A stretch of 64,000 nt of DNA from assembly GCA_025698865.1 (NCBI GenBank), contig JAILWQ010000001.1, positions 558,001-622,000 of the forward strand. Direction: 5' to 3'. Below the pieces are notes generated by a model. It did no database searches, was not told the DNA's origin, and saw only the letters and a program-made list of their open reading frames with translations. The stretch is from Erythrobacter sp. GTDB lineage: Bacteria > Pseudomonadota > Alphaproteobacteria > Sphingomonadales > Sphingomonadaceae. Below are positions 1 through 7,610 of this stretch, one piece after another. The translations under genes were made by a program, and so were the position numbers. Positions within the stretch are counted from its first letter, which is position 1; each line of letters opens with the position of its first letter.

Positions 1-183
1 GTCCGGCAAGTCGTCTTTGACGAAAGCCGCATCGCCGCGGAGTCCGACACGAACGATCGACCCGGTGCCCTTCGCTGCCGCCGCTTCGCCGGGAGCCGGC
101 TGCACAACATCGAGCGGCGCCGCGCCGCCGAGCAATCCGCCGAGAGTCAGGCAGGCCAGCGTGCCGAGCGATGTGCTCCGCAT
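1..183 (-). CDS. Exported protein of unknown function, 3' end beyond window
   Basis: An ATG at 183 opens a minus-strand frame that runs off the left edge without a stop (61 codons visible). The first 25 or so residues look like a signal peptide: MRST, then a hydrophobic Leu/Gly-rich core, then an Ala-rich cleavage region. It starts 54 nt after the stop of the CsgH-like gene on the same strand, so it is probably the next gene of the curli operon. The visible mature part is too short to place in a family. CsgE, otherwise missing from this locus, cannot be excluded or supported. Confidence 0.5.
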   Translation of the reverse strand, partial: MRSTSLGTLACLTLGGLLGGAAPLDVVQPAPGEAAAAKGTGSIVRVGLRGDAAFVKDDLPD

Positions 184-237
184 GAAAACGCTCGTGGAGG
201 AGCGCCTCGCTGGCGGCCAGTCGCCCATGCCTGCCCG

Positions 238-609
238 TCAGTCGCCCGCCATCGGCGTCGCGCAGGGTCCTGCGTTCAGAGTGTAGGCCGCGCCCTCGTT
301 CTCGCGGATCCGGGCCTGCGCACACCAGTCGTCGGTGTAGTTCACCTTGAATCGGGACAGCACCCGCTCCTCGTGAGCCGGTATCGTCGTGCGGCCCTTG
401 TGCACCGCCCTGGATGCTCCCTGAATTTCGATTTCGTAGGACACCGTCTGCTCGACGGCGGAGTGCGCGACGAGCGCGATATTCACCTCGCCCCCGTTGT
501 CCGAGACCTGCATCGAGATTGCCTGCGTGCCTGCCTGTTCCCCGGCCATAGCCGTTCCTCCGATGACCAAGGCCGCAATGACGGCCACACTGCGAAACAT
601 ACCCTTCAT
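238..609 (-). CDS. csgH: CsgH-like curli assembly chaperone
   Basis: 123 aa with a signal peptide (residues 1 to about 22, ending AMA) and a small beta-rich mature domain of about 100 residues. Size, predicted strand pattern and position in a curli operon fit CsgH, the alphaproteobacterial CsgC-like periplasmic chaperone that stops premature amyloid formation by curlin subunits. Its two cysteines (in DDWCAQA and AGPCATP) are not in the CxC arrangement of CsgC. A strong GGAGG precedes the ATG. The start overlaps the stop of the upstream gene by 4 nt (ATGA), suggesting translational coupling. The family call rests on size, export signal and context more than on a diagnostic motif. Confidence 0.6.
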   Translation of the reverse strand: MKGMFRSVAVIAALVIGGTAMAGEQAGTQAISMQVSDNGGEVNIALVAHSAVEQTVSYEIEIQGASRAVHKGRTTIPAHEERVLSRFKVNYTDDWCAQARIRENEGAAYTLNAGPCATPMAGD

Positions 610-1307
610 GGGTTTCCTCCCGGTCCGGCGAGTTGATTGACGATCGCCTCGATCAGCGCCTGCGTCTCGGCCGACAATTGCCCTGCGCCCGCCGGCTCTT
701 CACCGGGCTGTTCGGGCGGCGGCGTATTCGCGCCGAGCGCGACGGATGCGATCGCCTGATTGTCCGCATCGTCAGCGGCGCCGGTGTTGCGGGCGAGACG
801 CTGGATCACCCGATCGAGGGTTGGCGCCTTCGTGCCGTCGAGCGCCTGCCCCAATAGCCGTTCTTCGGGCGAAAGGCGGTTCTGCGGGGTCTGCGCGAAC
901 TCGCGCGAACGGGTCTCGAGGCGGTTGGCGCAGAGTTTCCTCACCGCCGGAATATCCGGAGGGTTCGAGCACACGTCGCGCCCTTCCACCGTTTCCAGCA
1001 GCACCTCTCGCTCCGAGGGGGTCAGTTGGGACAGGAGCGTCGAGAATTCCGCTTCGGAAAGCTGGGCCACGGGGGTTTCCGAGGCTTCCGGCGAGGCGAT
1101 CTGGACGATGCCGCTTGCCCGCGCGGCCCCGGTGGCGGAGCGCGCCGCGGGATTGCGGCCATAGACCTTGGCTTCGGGTGGCGCTCCAGTGGGCTGGGCA
1201 GCCTGATCGACATAGACCCCGCCCTCGCCCTCGGATTCCTGCGCGGTGGCGGCGCCTGCCGGCAGCGACAGGACCACGGCGATCATCAGGCTCGAGACGC
1301 GCTTCAC
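606..1307 (-). CDS. Secreted protein of unknown function in the curli operon
   Basis: I do not recognise this family. I chose the GTG at 1307 because GGAGG lies 8 nt upstream and it begins a good signal peptide (VKRVSSLMIAVVLSLP..AATAQ); an ATG at 1325 would overlap the preceding stop. The protein is 233 aa. The mature part starts with a low-complexity Glu/Gly/Pro/Ala region, has a helical middle (about residues 85-165) with two cysteines (in DVCSNPP and KLCANR), and ends in a Pro/Gly-rich tail. It sits 4 nt after the CsgB-like gene and overlaps the CsgH-like gene by 4 nt, so it should be co-translated with curli components. A periplasmic or surface accessory role in fibre assembly is inference from position only. 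Confidence 0.7.
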   Translation of the reverse strand: MKRVSSLMIAVVLSLPAGAATAQESEGEGGVYVDQAAQPTGAPPEAKVYGRNPAARSATGAARASGIVQIASPEASETPVAQLSEAEFSTLLSQLTPSEREVLLETVEGRDVCSNPPDIPAVRKLCANRLETRSREFAQTPQNRLSPEERLLGQALDGTKAPTLDRVIQRLARNTGAADDADNQAIASVALGANTPPPEQPGEEPAGAGQLSAETQALIEAIVNQLAGPGGNP

Positions 1308-1311
1308 GATC

Positions 1312-2016
1312 CTAACCTCCGCCATTTCCGCTCGGCGGAGCGCCGGTGTTGGTCTGGGTGATCTCCATCGCCTGGCCGCCGTCCTGCGTGATCCGGAGAT
1401 CGGAAAGGCCGTTGCCGTCCTGAGTCCAGGAGAGACGATTTCCGTCGCCCTGCTGGATCGCGGTCATTGCATTCCCGTCGCCGTTCTGGATCAGGCGCGC
1501 CTGATTGTCGCTGCCGTCCTGCACCAGGCTGAGGAGATTGTCGGATCCGGTCTGGCCGATGGCGGCCGCCGAGTAAATCGCCTGCGATTCCGTCTGCGAA
1601 ACATCGGCCCGGTTGCCGTCGCCCTGCTGCGCGAGCATCAACACGGTCTGGCCCTGCCCCTGCTGCCCGACATTCGCGGCGTTGCGATTGCCGTCCTGCG
1701 CGATCGAGGCGTGGTGATTGCCATCGTCCTGTCCGATATCGACCTGGTTCTCGTCGCCGTTCTGAATGATGCGCACGTAGGAGTTGCTGCCGGACTGGCG
1801 CGCTTCGGCCCGGTTGGTCGCGCCGATCTGGGAAATGAACACACCGCGGCGGTCTTCCTCTGGAACGGGGATGCGCTCGAACTCGAACTGGCCCCCGCGT
1901 CCCGCGCCGGGCGCTGCATTGCCGGGATTTGCATTGGTGGTCTGGGCCGCGACGGGCGAACCGGACGCCAGTGCGATCGCCGTGAGCGAAGCAAGGGTGG
2001 TTCGAATCGAAGTCAT
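1312..2016 (-). CDS. Curlin-repeat protein, CsgB-like minor subunit
   Basis: 234 aa with a signal peptide (residues 1 to about 25, ending VAAQ), a non-repetitive linker of about 35 residues containing EDRRG, then some eight degenerate curlin half-repeats of the N-x-(A/S)-x-(V/I)-x-Q-x-G type. It ends in a Gly/Asn tail. It is shorter and more irregular than the two large curlins upstream and carries more charged residues, which suits a minor or nucleating subunit (CsgB role) rather than the bulk fibre. AAGGAG lies before the ATG. It follows the 768-aa curlin gene after 145 nt that include a terminator-like hairpin, and is the first of a tightly packed group with the next two genes. Assignment as CsgB rather than another CsgA is inference. 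Confidence 0.65.
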   Translation of the reverse strand: MTSIRTTLASLTAIALASGSPVAAQTTNANPGNAAPGAGRGGQFEFERIPVPEEDRRGVFISQIGATNRAEARQSGSNSYVRIIQNGDENQVDIGQDDGNHHASIAQDGNRNAANVGQQGQGQTVLMLAQQGDGNRADVSQTESQAIYSAAAIGQTGSDNLLSLVQDGSDNQARLIQNGDGNAMTAIQQGDGNRLSWTQDGNGLSDLRITQDGGQAMEITQTNTGAPPSGNGGG

Positions 2017-2120
2017 CGTCCGGCTCCTTCACGAAACTGGTATTTAACAGATTGGCGGGCGGCTGAGAATTCCGGCCCTGTCCCTGCAATCGGACAGCGA
2101 ACGACGCTGCCCCAAAAGGT

Positions 2121-2154
2121 GGGGCCGGCGCGAGGATTGCCCCCGCGCCGGCCC
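2121..2154 (-). terminator. Hairpin terminator after the 768-aa curlin gene
   Basis: Perfect 11-bp arms at 2122-2132 and 2144-2154 (GGGCCGGCGCG and its complement) with an 11-nt loop, starting 8 nt after the curlin stop codon in the minus direction. On the minus strand the stem is followed by CACCTTTTGG, a short T run. It may terminate most transcripts after the main curlin genes, leaving lower read-through into the CsgB-like, unknown and CsgH-like genes. Confidence 0.6.
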
Positions 2155-2161
2155 GACCGCA

Positions 2162-4468
2162 TCAGTTGCCCTGCGTGACAGTGGCGGTGTTGAAGTTGCC
2201 GTTCTGGCTCACGTTCGACAGCGCATCGGTGCCGGTCTGGGTCACCGTGGCGGTGTTGTTCGATCCGAGCTGGTCGATGAACGATTCGTTGTCGAAGCCA
2301 GCCTGGGTCAGCGTGGCCGTGCTGTCCGTACCGTTCTGGACGATCGACGAGTAACCGCCTTCGCCGCTCTGGGTCGCGCTGGCGAGGTTGCCCGAACCGC
2401 GGTTCGCCCCGCTCGCACGAACCGTGCCCTGGCTGATGTCGGATTCGTTGAACGCGCCGCTCTGCTGGACCAGAGCGGTCTGCATCGTGCCGCGCTGGGT
2501 GATGTCCGAACCGTTGTTCGTGCCATCCTGGATGACGTCGGCGATCTGCTGCGAACCGGCACCCAGACCGAAGATCGCGCCGTTGGTGCCTTGGTCGATG
2601 TTCGACCGGGCGTTCACGGCCGAAGCCAGCTGGTCGACGAAGGCCGACTGCAGGCCACCCGACTGGTTCACGGTCGAGCGACCGTCGGTACCTGCCTGAC
2701 GAACGCCGACATCGGTCTCGTCGAGAACGCTGCCCGCCGAGTTGCCGAGGCCGCCCTGCGTGACCGCGGAGGTATTGCGCAGTCCGGACTGGGCGACGTT
2801 GGCCTGATGGCCACCGATCGGGTTCTGCGTGATCGTCGAACGCTGGCCCGTGCCGGACTGCGAGAGGATCGCACCGCTCAGGACCGTGGCGCTCTGGGTT
2901 ATGGTCGATTCGTTGTCGTCACCGTCCTGAGTCACCAGCGCACCGTTGGCCATGCCCGTCTGGGTCACGGTCGAACGCTGATCGTTTCCGGTCTGGAAGA
3001 CCGTCGCCTGCGTTCCCATGCCCGTCTGGCTGATCGTCGAGCGGAGGAAGGTGCCGTCCTGCTGGACGGTCGCGAGGCCGAGGCTGCCCGACTGATCGAG
3101 ATCGGATTCGTTGTTCGAACCGTTCTGGATGACCAGCGCCTGATTTTCACCGCCCGACTGGTTGACGTCGGAAACGTTCGTGAAATTCGGTCCCACGGAG
3201 GGCTGACCGGTCTGGAAGACCTGCGCCGAGGAGGCCGACGACTGGACCACGTTCGACACGTTGTCGCCGTAACCGCCGCCCTGACTGACGAAAGCATCGG
3301 CACCGGCGGCCGTCTGATTGACGGTCGAGGTGTTATAGATGCCGGCCTGCCGCACTTCCGCGAAGGCATCGGCGGACTGGTCGATGTCGGACAGGTTGAG
3401 CTCGCCGTTCTGGGCGACGATCGCTTCCGCACCGCCGGCCGTTTCGGTCTGGTCGATCGTCGAGACGTTGTTCAGCCGGCCGTTGAACGGACCGAAGGCA
3501 TTTCCGCCGCCCTGGGTCACGTCCGCACGCGCACCCGAGGCCTGGGTGATCGTGGACAGGTTGTCCTCGCTCGTCTGCAGGGTGGTGGCGCTGGCGCCGG
3601 CGGCCGTGCCGCTCTGGCTGATCGCCGACTCGTTGTTGGTGCCGGTCTGCGTGATCGAGGCGAAGGCCGGGACCGCATCCTGCGAAATTGAGGCGCGGTT
3701 GTCGTCGCCGACCTGGTCGACGATCGCATCGGCGAAGATGTCGGGCGTGACCGGAACTACCGGATTGCTCGCATTGCCGGTGCCGTCCGCGCTTTGGCGG
3801 ACCACCGTCGCGGTGTTGCGGTCGCCGTTCTGGGTCACCACCGCGTTCGAGAAGTCGCCGGCCTGGTTGATGCCCACGGTGTTGTCGTTACCCGAAGTCA
3901 TCACGTCGGCGACGGTGTTGTCGCCGCTCTGGGCGATGACGCTGGTGTTGCGGTCGCCGACCTGAGTCAGCCCCACGAGATTGGCGGCGTCCGCAGTCGC
4001 ATAATTGTCGTCCGGATCGCCTACGGCACCGTTCTGGCCGGTCTGGGTGATGGTGCTGATATTGTCGTCACCGGTCTGGCTGACGCTTGCCTCGTTGAAC
4101 CGGTTGCTCTGGACGATCGAGGACGAGCTGCTGCCGTCCTGATAGACCGATGCGTTCTGTGCGCCGCCCGACTGGATGACCTCGGAATCGGCTGCGCCGC
4201 TCACCTGGATCACGCTCGCCCGTTCGTTGTCGCCGCTCTGCTTCACGGAGCTTTCCGCGCCGTTGGTGGCGGCCTGCTGGTTGACGTTCGCCTGGTTGTT
4301 GGCGTTCGACTGGGTGACCAGCGAGTCCGAACCCGCACCCGACTGGGTGACGGTGGCGCGCTGGTTGTTGCCGCTCTGGTTGACGGTGCTGTCGTTCGAC
4401 TGGGCATGGACCGCCGAGGCCATCGCGAGTGCGAGGATCGAGCCGCCTACGAGGATTTGCTTTCTCAT
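2162..4468 (-). CDS. Giant curlin-repeat protein (CsgA-like major subunit)
   Basis: 768 aa: signal peptide (about 1-22, ending VHAQ) followed by an almost unbroken run of curlin repeats, each about 22 residues made of two half-repeats of the form N-x-(A/S)-x-(V/I)-x-Q-(S/T/D)-G. By length this is around 30 or more repeats, against five in Escherichia coli CsgA of about 150 aa. The composition is typical of secreted amyloid: rich in Gln, Asn, Ser, Thr, Gly, Asp, nearly devoid of Lys and without a Cys that I could find. Subunits of this kind leave through CsgG and form cross-beta fibres. AAGGA precedes the ATG. It lies 64 nt downstream of a second giant curlin gene and both follow csgF-csgG. 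Glu/Asp enrichment suggests a strongly acidic fibre. Confidence 0.88.
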   Translation of the reverse strand: MRKQILVGGSILALAMASAVHAQSNDSTVNQSGNNQRATVTQSGAGSDSLVTQSNANNQANVNQQAATNGAESSVKQSGDNERASVIQVSGAADSEVIQSGGAQNASVYQDGSSSSSIVQSNRFNEASVSQTGDDNISTITQTGQNGAVGDPDDNYATADAANLVGLTQVGDRNTSVIAQSGDNTVADVMTSGNDNTVGINQAGDFSNAVVTQNGDRNTATVVRQSADGTGNASNPVVPVTPDIFADAIVDQVGDDNRASISQDAVPAFASITQTGTNNESAISQSGTAAGASATTLQTSEDNLSTITQASGARADVTQGGGNAFGPFNGRLNNVSTIDQTETAGGAEAIVAQNGELNLSDIDQSADAFAEVRQAGIYNTSTVNQTAAGADAFVSQGGGYGDNVSNVVQSSASSAQVFQTGQPSVGPNFTNVSDVNQSGGENQALVIQNGSNNESDLDQSGSLGLATVQQDGTFLRSTISQTGMGTQATVFQTGNDQRSTVTQTGMANGALVTQDGDDNESTITQSATVLSGAILSQSGTGQRSTITQNPIGGHQANVAQSGLRNTSAVTQGGLGNSAGSVLDETDVGVRQAGTDGRSTVNQSGGLQSAFVDQLASAVNARSNIDQGTNGAIFGLGAGSQQIADVIQDGTNNGSDITQRGTMQTALVQQSGAFNESDISQGTVRASGANRGSGNLASATQSGEGGYSSIVQNGTDSTATLTQAGFDNESFIDQLGSNNTATVTQTGTDALSNVSQNGNFNTATVTQGN

Positions 4469-4500
4469 CTTGATGATCCTTGATTTGAAGGAGAGAGAAG

Positions 4501-4523
4501 GCCGGCATCACGCGGATGCCGGC
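4501..4523 (-). promoter_or_regulatory. Intercistronic hairpin between the two curlin genes
   Basis: GCCGGCATC and GATGCCGGC form a perfect 9-bp stem with a 5-nt loop, just after the stop of the 555-aa curlin gene on the minus strand. The following CTTCTCTCTCC is pyrimidine-rich but not a proper T run, so it may act as a weak attenuator or as an mRNA 3'-end stabiliser rather than a full terminator. Confidence 0.45.
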
Positions 4524-4532
4524 CATTCGATA

Positions 4533-6200
4533 TCAGTTCGTCCCGTTTCCGGCGCCGCTCTGGGTGACGACGGCGCTGTTGTTGTCGCCGGTCTGGTTGA
4601 CGTAGGAATCATTGCCCGCGCCGCTCTGCGTGACGGTCGCGCTGTTGAAATTCCCCGTCTGCAGGATGTCGCTCTCGTTCCCGAGGCCCGTGTCGGTCAG
4701 CGAGGCGAAGTTCTCGTGGCCGTTCTGGCTGATCAGCGAATCGCCGTTCTCGCCGGACTGGTTCACCACCGCCTCGTTGCCCGAAATGTCTGGCGCACCC
4801 AGCGTGTTCGTCTGGAGGACCGTGCTCAGATTGTTCGACCCGCTCTGCGTCACGTTCGCCGCCATCTCGCGACCAGGGCCGCCATCGGCAGGCGCCGGGG
4901 CGGTCTGCGTGATGTAGCTGGTGTTGAGCGTGCCGGTCTGGTTCACAGTAGCGGCCGAGCTGTTCGCACGGCCCGACTGAGTGACGTAGCTCTTCAGCTC
5001 ATCACCGATCTGGCTGACGAACGCCGTGCCGAAATTCGCGCTCTGCGAGACTTCGGATTCGTTGTCCGTGCCCGACTGCGTGACGCCGACGACCGCCGTG
5101 TCGCCGAGGCCCTCACCGGCGGCGTTGTCGAGACCGGGCTGGTCGACGGTGCTCCGGTTGCCCGTGCCCGACTGGCTGATCGCGGCGCTGTTGTCCGAAC
5201 CGAACTGCGTCACGGTCGAGGTGTTGTCGTTACCGTTCTGGACGAGATCGAGGGTCTGGAGCGAGGTGACGCGATTGGCCGCCCCCTGCGTCGCGGTGGA
5301 ATTGTTGCCGCTGCCGGTCTGGTCGATCGAAGCCTCGGCATCGGTACCGCGCTGGGTCAGCGTGGACGTGTTGCCAATGGCGCCGGTCGCGTTCTGGCTG
5401 ACTTCCGCCACATTGCGCGCACCGCTCTGGTTCACGGTGGACAGGTTTCCATCGCCGAACTGGTTCACGGACGCCTCGAGCTGGGCAGGTTGCGTGTCGC
5501 TCAGCTGGTTGACGAAGGAATCATTGTCGTTGCCGGTCTGATTGACGGTCGCGTTGCTGCGGTTGTCGCCGGCGCCGCCGCGGACTTCCTGCCGAACGGC
5601 GGAACCGTTGCCGTTGCCGGTCTGGGTCACCAGCGTGCTCGCGAAGGACGCCTCGTTCTGGTCGACCGTCGAGGTGTTGTCGTCACCGGTCTGGACCACG
5701 CCGGAAATACGATTCGGGCCGCCGTTCAGAGCGTTGCCAACGGTGTTCGAATTGCCGTTCTGGTCGATGATCGAGCTGTTGCCGTCGCCGGTCTGCCAGG
5801 ATTCGGCTTCCTGCGAGGTGCCGTTCTGGGTGATCCGGGAGAAGCTGTCGCCGGTCTGGTCGACCTGCGCGTCGTTGCGATCCGAACCCAGCTGGACGAT
5901 CTCGGCTTCGGCGCCGTTGCCGCGCTGGTCGATCTGCGCCTCGTTCCGGCGGGCGGCGCTGGTGCCGTTGCCCGACTGGTCGACCGTCGCGGAGCCGTTG
6001 GTTCCGGTCTGATTCACGACGGCGTCGTTGAACTGGCTGGCCTGATCGATGTCGGAAGCGTTGGCCGAACCGCTCTGGGCGACGGTCGCCGAGAGGTTGT
6101 TGCCGTTCTGATCGACATCGCTCTGATTGCTCTGCGCGAAGGCCGGAGCCGCGATCGAGAGCGCCAGGATCGAGGCGCCGGTAAGGATGGTCTTCTTCAT
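4533..6200 (-). CDS. Giant curlin-repeat protein (CsgA-like major subunit)
   Basis: 555 aa from the ATG at 6200, chosen because it has AAGGAA upstream and opens a clear signal peptide (MKKTILTGASILALSIAAP..AFAQ); the same frame continues open upstream to 6398, but that part does not look like a secreted protein. The mature chain is a curlin-repeat array (about two dozen 22-residue units by length) with the alternating Q-x-G-N-x-S/A-x-V/I-x-Q pattern and one non-repetitive Gly/Pro interruption (APAPADGGPGREMAA). It is a paralogue of the 768-aa protein downstream, with closely similar first and last repeats. Probably the main fibre subunit secreted through CsgG. Divergence of individual repeats suggests an old array rather than recent slippage. 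Confidence 0.88.
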   Translation of the reverse strand: MKKTILTGASILALSIAAPAFAQSNQSDVDQNGNNLSATVAQSGSANASDIDQASQFNDAVVNQTGTNGSATVDQSGNGTSAARRNEAQIDQRGNGAEAEIVQLGSDRNDAQVDQTGDSFSRITQNGTSQEAESWQTGDGNSSIIDQNGNSNTVGNALNGGPNRISGVVQTGDDNTSTVDQNEASFASTLVTQTGNGNGSAVRQEVRGGAGDNRSNATVNQTGNDNDSFVNQLSDTQPAQLEASVNQFGDGNLSTVNQSGARNVAEVSQNATGAIGNTSTLTQRGTDAEASIDQTGSGNNSTATQGAANRVTSLQTLDLVQNGNDNTSTVTQFGSDNSAAISQSGTGNRSTVDQPGLDNAAGEGLGDTAVVGVTQSGTDNESEVSQSANFGTAFVSQIGDELKSYVTQSGRANSSAATVNQTGTLNTSYITQTAPAPADGGPGREMAANVTQSGSNNLSTVLQTNTLGAPDISGNEAVVNQSGENGDSLISQNGHENFASLTDTGLGNESDILQTGNFNSATVTQSGAGNDSYVNQTGDNNSAVVTQSGAGNGTN

Positions 6201-6632
6201 CACAAATTCCTTTCTGTTTCGGTAGGTTTGCGACTTATGGTTGGGATGCGGGATTATGTTTCCCGCTTGATCTTCCAGCGGTCTGCGGCCGCCGAACATT
6301 TGCGTGGCGGACGACCACCACAGGGTCGCCGCCTTGCGCGACTGAATGTTCTCGTTGTTCGGGGGACCGGCCTCTTCGCGCGGCATCGCTCGGCGCATGC
6401 GCGCCGGGAGCGATGTCGTCCTGCGGGAAGAGCCGGGCAGTCTTCATGTTGCATCACCTTTTCAAAAAGGCGATAACCGTCCCGCTTCGGCGCACAGAAC
6501 GCCGGGCGTATAGGTATCGCAGCCTGCACATCTCGCACGCATCGGAGTTGCCGCTCCCTTGCGTGCTTTTTTAATCCGCCTTGCCCGCCCGTTCTCCGAA
6601 AGCCGGAAAGCCTGGGGTTTCGGCGTGTCTCT
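6201..6632 (-). other. 432-nt region between csgG and the first curlin gene
   Basis: No convincing gene. A minus-strand frame of 70 codons (6447-6235) begins behind AAGG, and the frame of the curlin gene is open upstream to 6398, but neither translation has a signal peptide or family features. The length, and the need for far more curlin than CsgG, suggest a separate curlin promoter here. I could not pick a convincing -35/-10 pair. A near-perfect palindrome at 6453-6474 is listed separately. Confidence 0.4.
6453..6474. promoter_or_regulatory. 22-bp near-perfect palindrome upstream of the curlin genes
   Basis: ATCACCTTTT-CA-AAAAGGCGAT: two 10-bp arms with one mismatch around a 2-nt centre, about 250 nt upstream of the first curlin gene and 160 nt downstream of csgG. 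It has the shape of a dimeric repressor/activator site. A hairpin is less likely because the loop would be too tight. Function is inferred from symmetry only. Confidence 0.35.
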
Positions 6633-7610
6633 TCAGGACTCGTCCTCCTTCTCGTCCCGATCCTCGCGCTCGTTGCGCACCACCGTGAGAGCGCCGACCG
6701 ATCCGGCACGACGCACGGCACGCTGCACGTCGTCGGCGTCGTAGATCCCGTCCCGCTCGGCGCGGTAGGTCTGCATCAGCGGACCTGCGGCCATCATGTC
6801 GCTGAAATTCCACAAGCCGAGCTCGACGCCTTCGAGGATCAGCCCGTACACCGCCTTCTCGATGGCCTGCTGCAACGCGACCTGATCGGGCTCGTTGGCG
6901 GTGATCCCCGCCTCGGCCTCGAGCAGTTCCTTGAAGGCGACGAAACGGAACGCACTGGCGCCGATCGCCTGGCTGGCGATGGTCTTGGACGCGGTGACGT
7001 TGGTCAGCACCTCGCCCGTGCGGACGGAAACGGCGCGCAGATAGACGGTGACCGTGTCCTGCCGATATTCGGTGCGTCCGCCAATGCCGAGGAACGCGGC
7101 GCCCGCACCGCCGGTCACCGTGTTCGTATCGTATCCGACGATGCCGCCCTCCAGCAGGACGCCCGCGAACAGCAGGGCCGGCAGCGCGTTCGGATCGGTA
7201 TCCTCCTCGCCCAGATACCGCTTGCGCATCTCGGCGATGATCTGCCGTTCCTTCAACAGGTTATCGAGCCGCTCGCGCTCGACCACGGTAAACCACTGGC
7301 GCTGCCCGGCCTCCTGCAAGGCACGTACCAGCATCGAACTGGCCCCCTGGGTCACGGCGCGCGAGAGCGTCTGTCCGCCCTCGGTCGACTTGAACTGGCC
7401 CGTCTGGTCGGTGAAACCATAGACCGCGATCGCGACCTGCCGCTCGGGCCCGGGGAGCCCGTTGAGCAGGTTCTGGGTCTGGGTCTTTTTCGGGAAATAG
7501 GCGAGGCTGGTTTCGGGCGGCATCAGGTCCCGGCCATCGTCGCCCACGGTCATGCAACCGGTGAGAGAAGCCGCCGCAGCCATCAAGGCGAAATTACGCA
7601 CTGCGCGCAT
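6633..7610 (-). CDS. csgG: Curli outer-membrane secretion channel CsgG
   Basis: 325 aa lipoprotein with a lipobox LTGC (Cys19), followed by the CsgG domain: GPERQVAIAVYGFTDQTGQF, VVERERLDNLLKERQ, and the beta-barrel hairpin segments around GGRTEYRQDTVTVYLRAV and VLTNVTASKTI. CsgG forms the nonameric outer-membrane pore through which curlins are exported unfolded. It is longer than the E. coli protein (277 aa), mainly through a C-terminal extension of about 45 residues ending in a highly charged Arg/Glu/Asp tail. The ATG shares one base with the csgF stop (TGATG), so the two are translationally coupled. The call is secure; the role of the tail is unknown. Confidence 0.95.
   Translation of the reverse strand: MRAVRNFALMAAAASLTGCMTVGDDGRDLMPPETSLAYFPKKTQTQNLLNGLPGPERQVAIAVYGFTDQTGQFKSTEGGQTLSRAVTQGASSMLVRALQEAGQRQWFTVVERERLDNLLKERQIIAEMRKRYLGEEDTDPNALPALLFAGVLLEGGIVGYDTNTVTGGAGAAFLGIGGRTEYRQDTVTVYLRAVSVRTGEVLTNVTASKTIASQAIGASAFRFVAFKELLEAEAGITANEPDQVALQQAIEKAVYGLILEGVELGLWNFSDMMAAGPLMQTYRAERDGIYDADDVQRAVRRAGSVGALTVVRNEREDRDEKEDES

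Noticed and set aside
2162..6200. CRISPR or satellite array
   Set aside because: The regular DNA period is codon-level curlin repeats, degenerate and in frame; there are no constant repeats with unique spacers.
6235..6447. 70-codon minus-strand frame upstream of the curlin gene
   Set aside because: Has AAGG upstream but no hydrophobic or conserved features; kept only as a note on the non-coding region.
4176..6476. Very long plus-strand open frame opposite the 555-aa curlin gene (and similar ones at 1246-2178, 2591-3691, 3794-4483)
   Set aside because: Antisense to repeat codons with a fixed 66-bp period; the translations are repetitive Val/Leu/Asp/Gly sequences with no family, signal or ribosome site.
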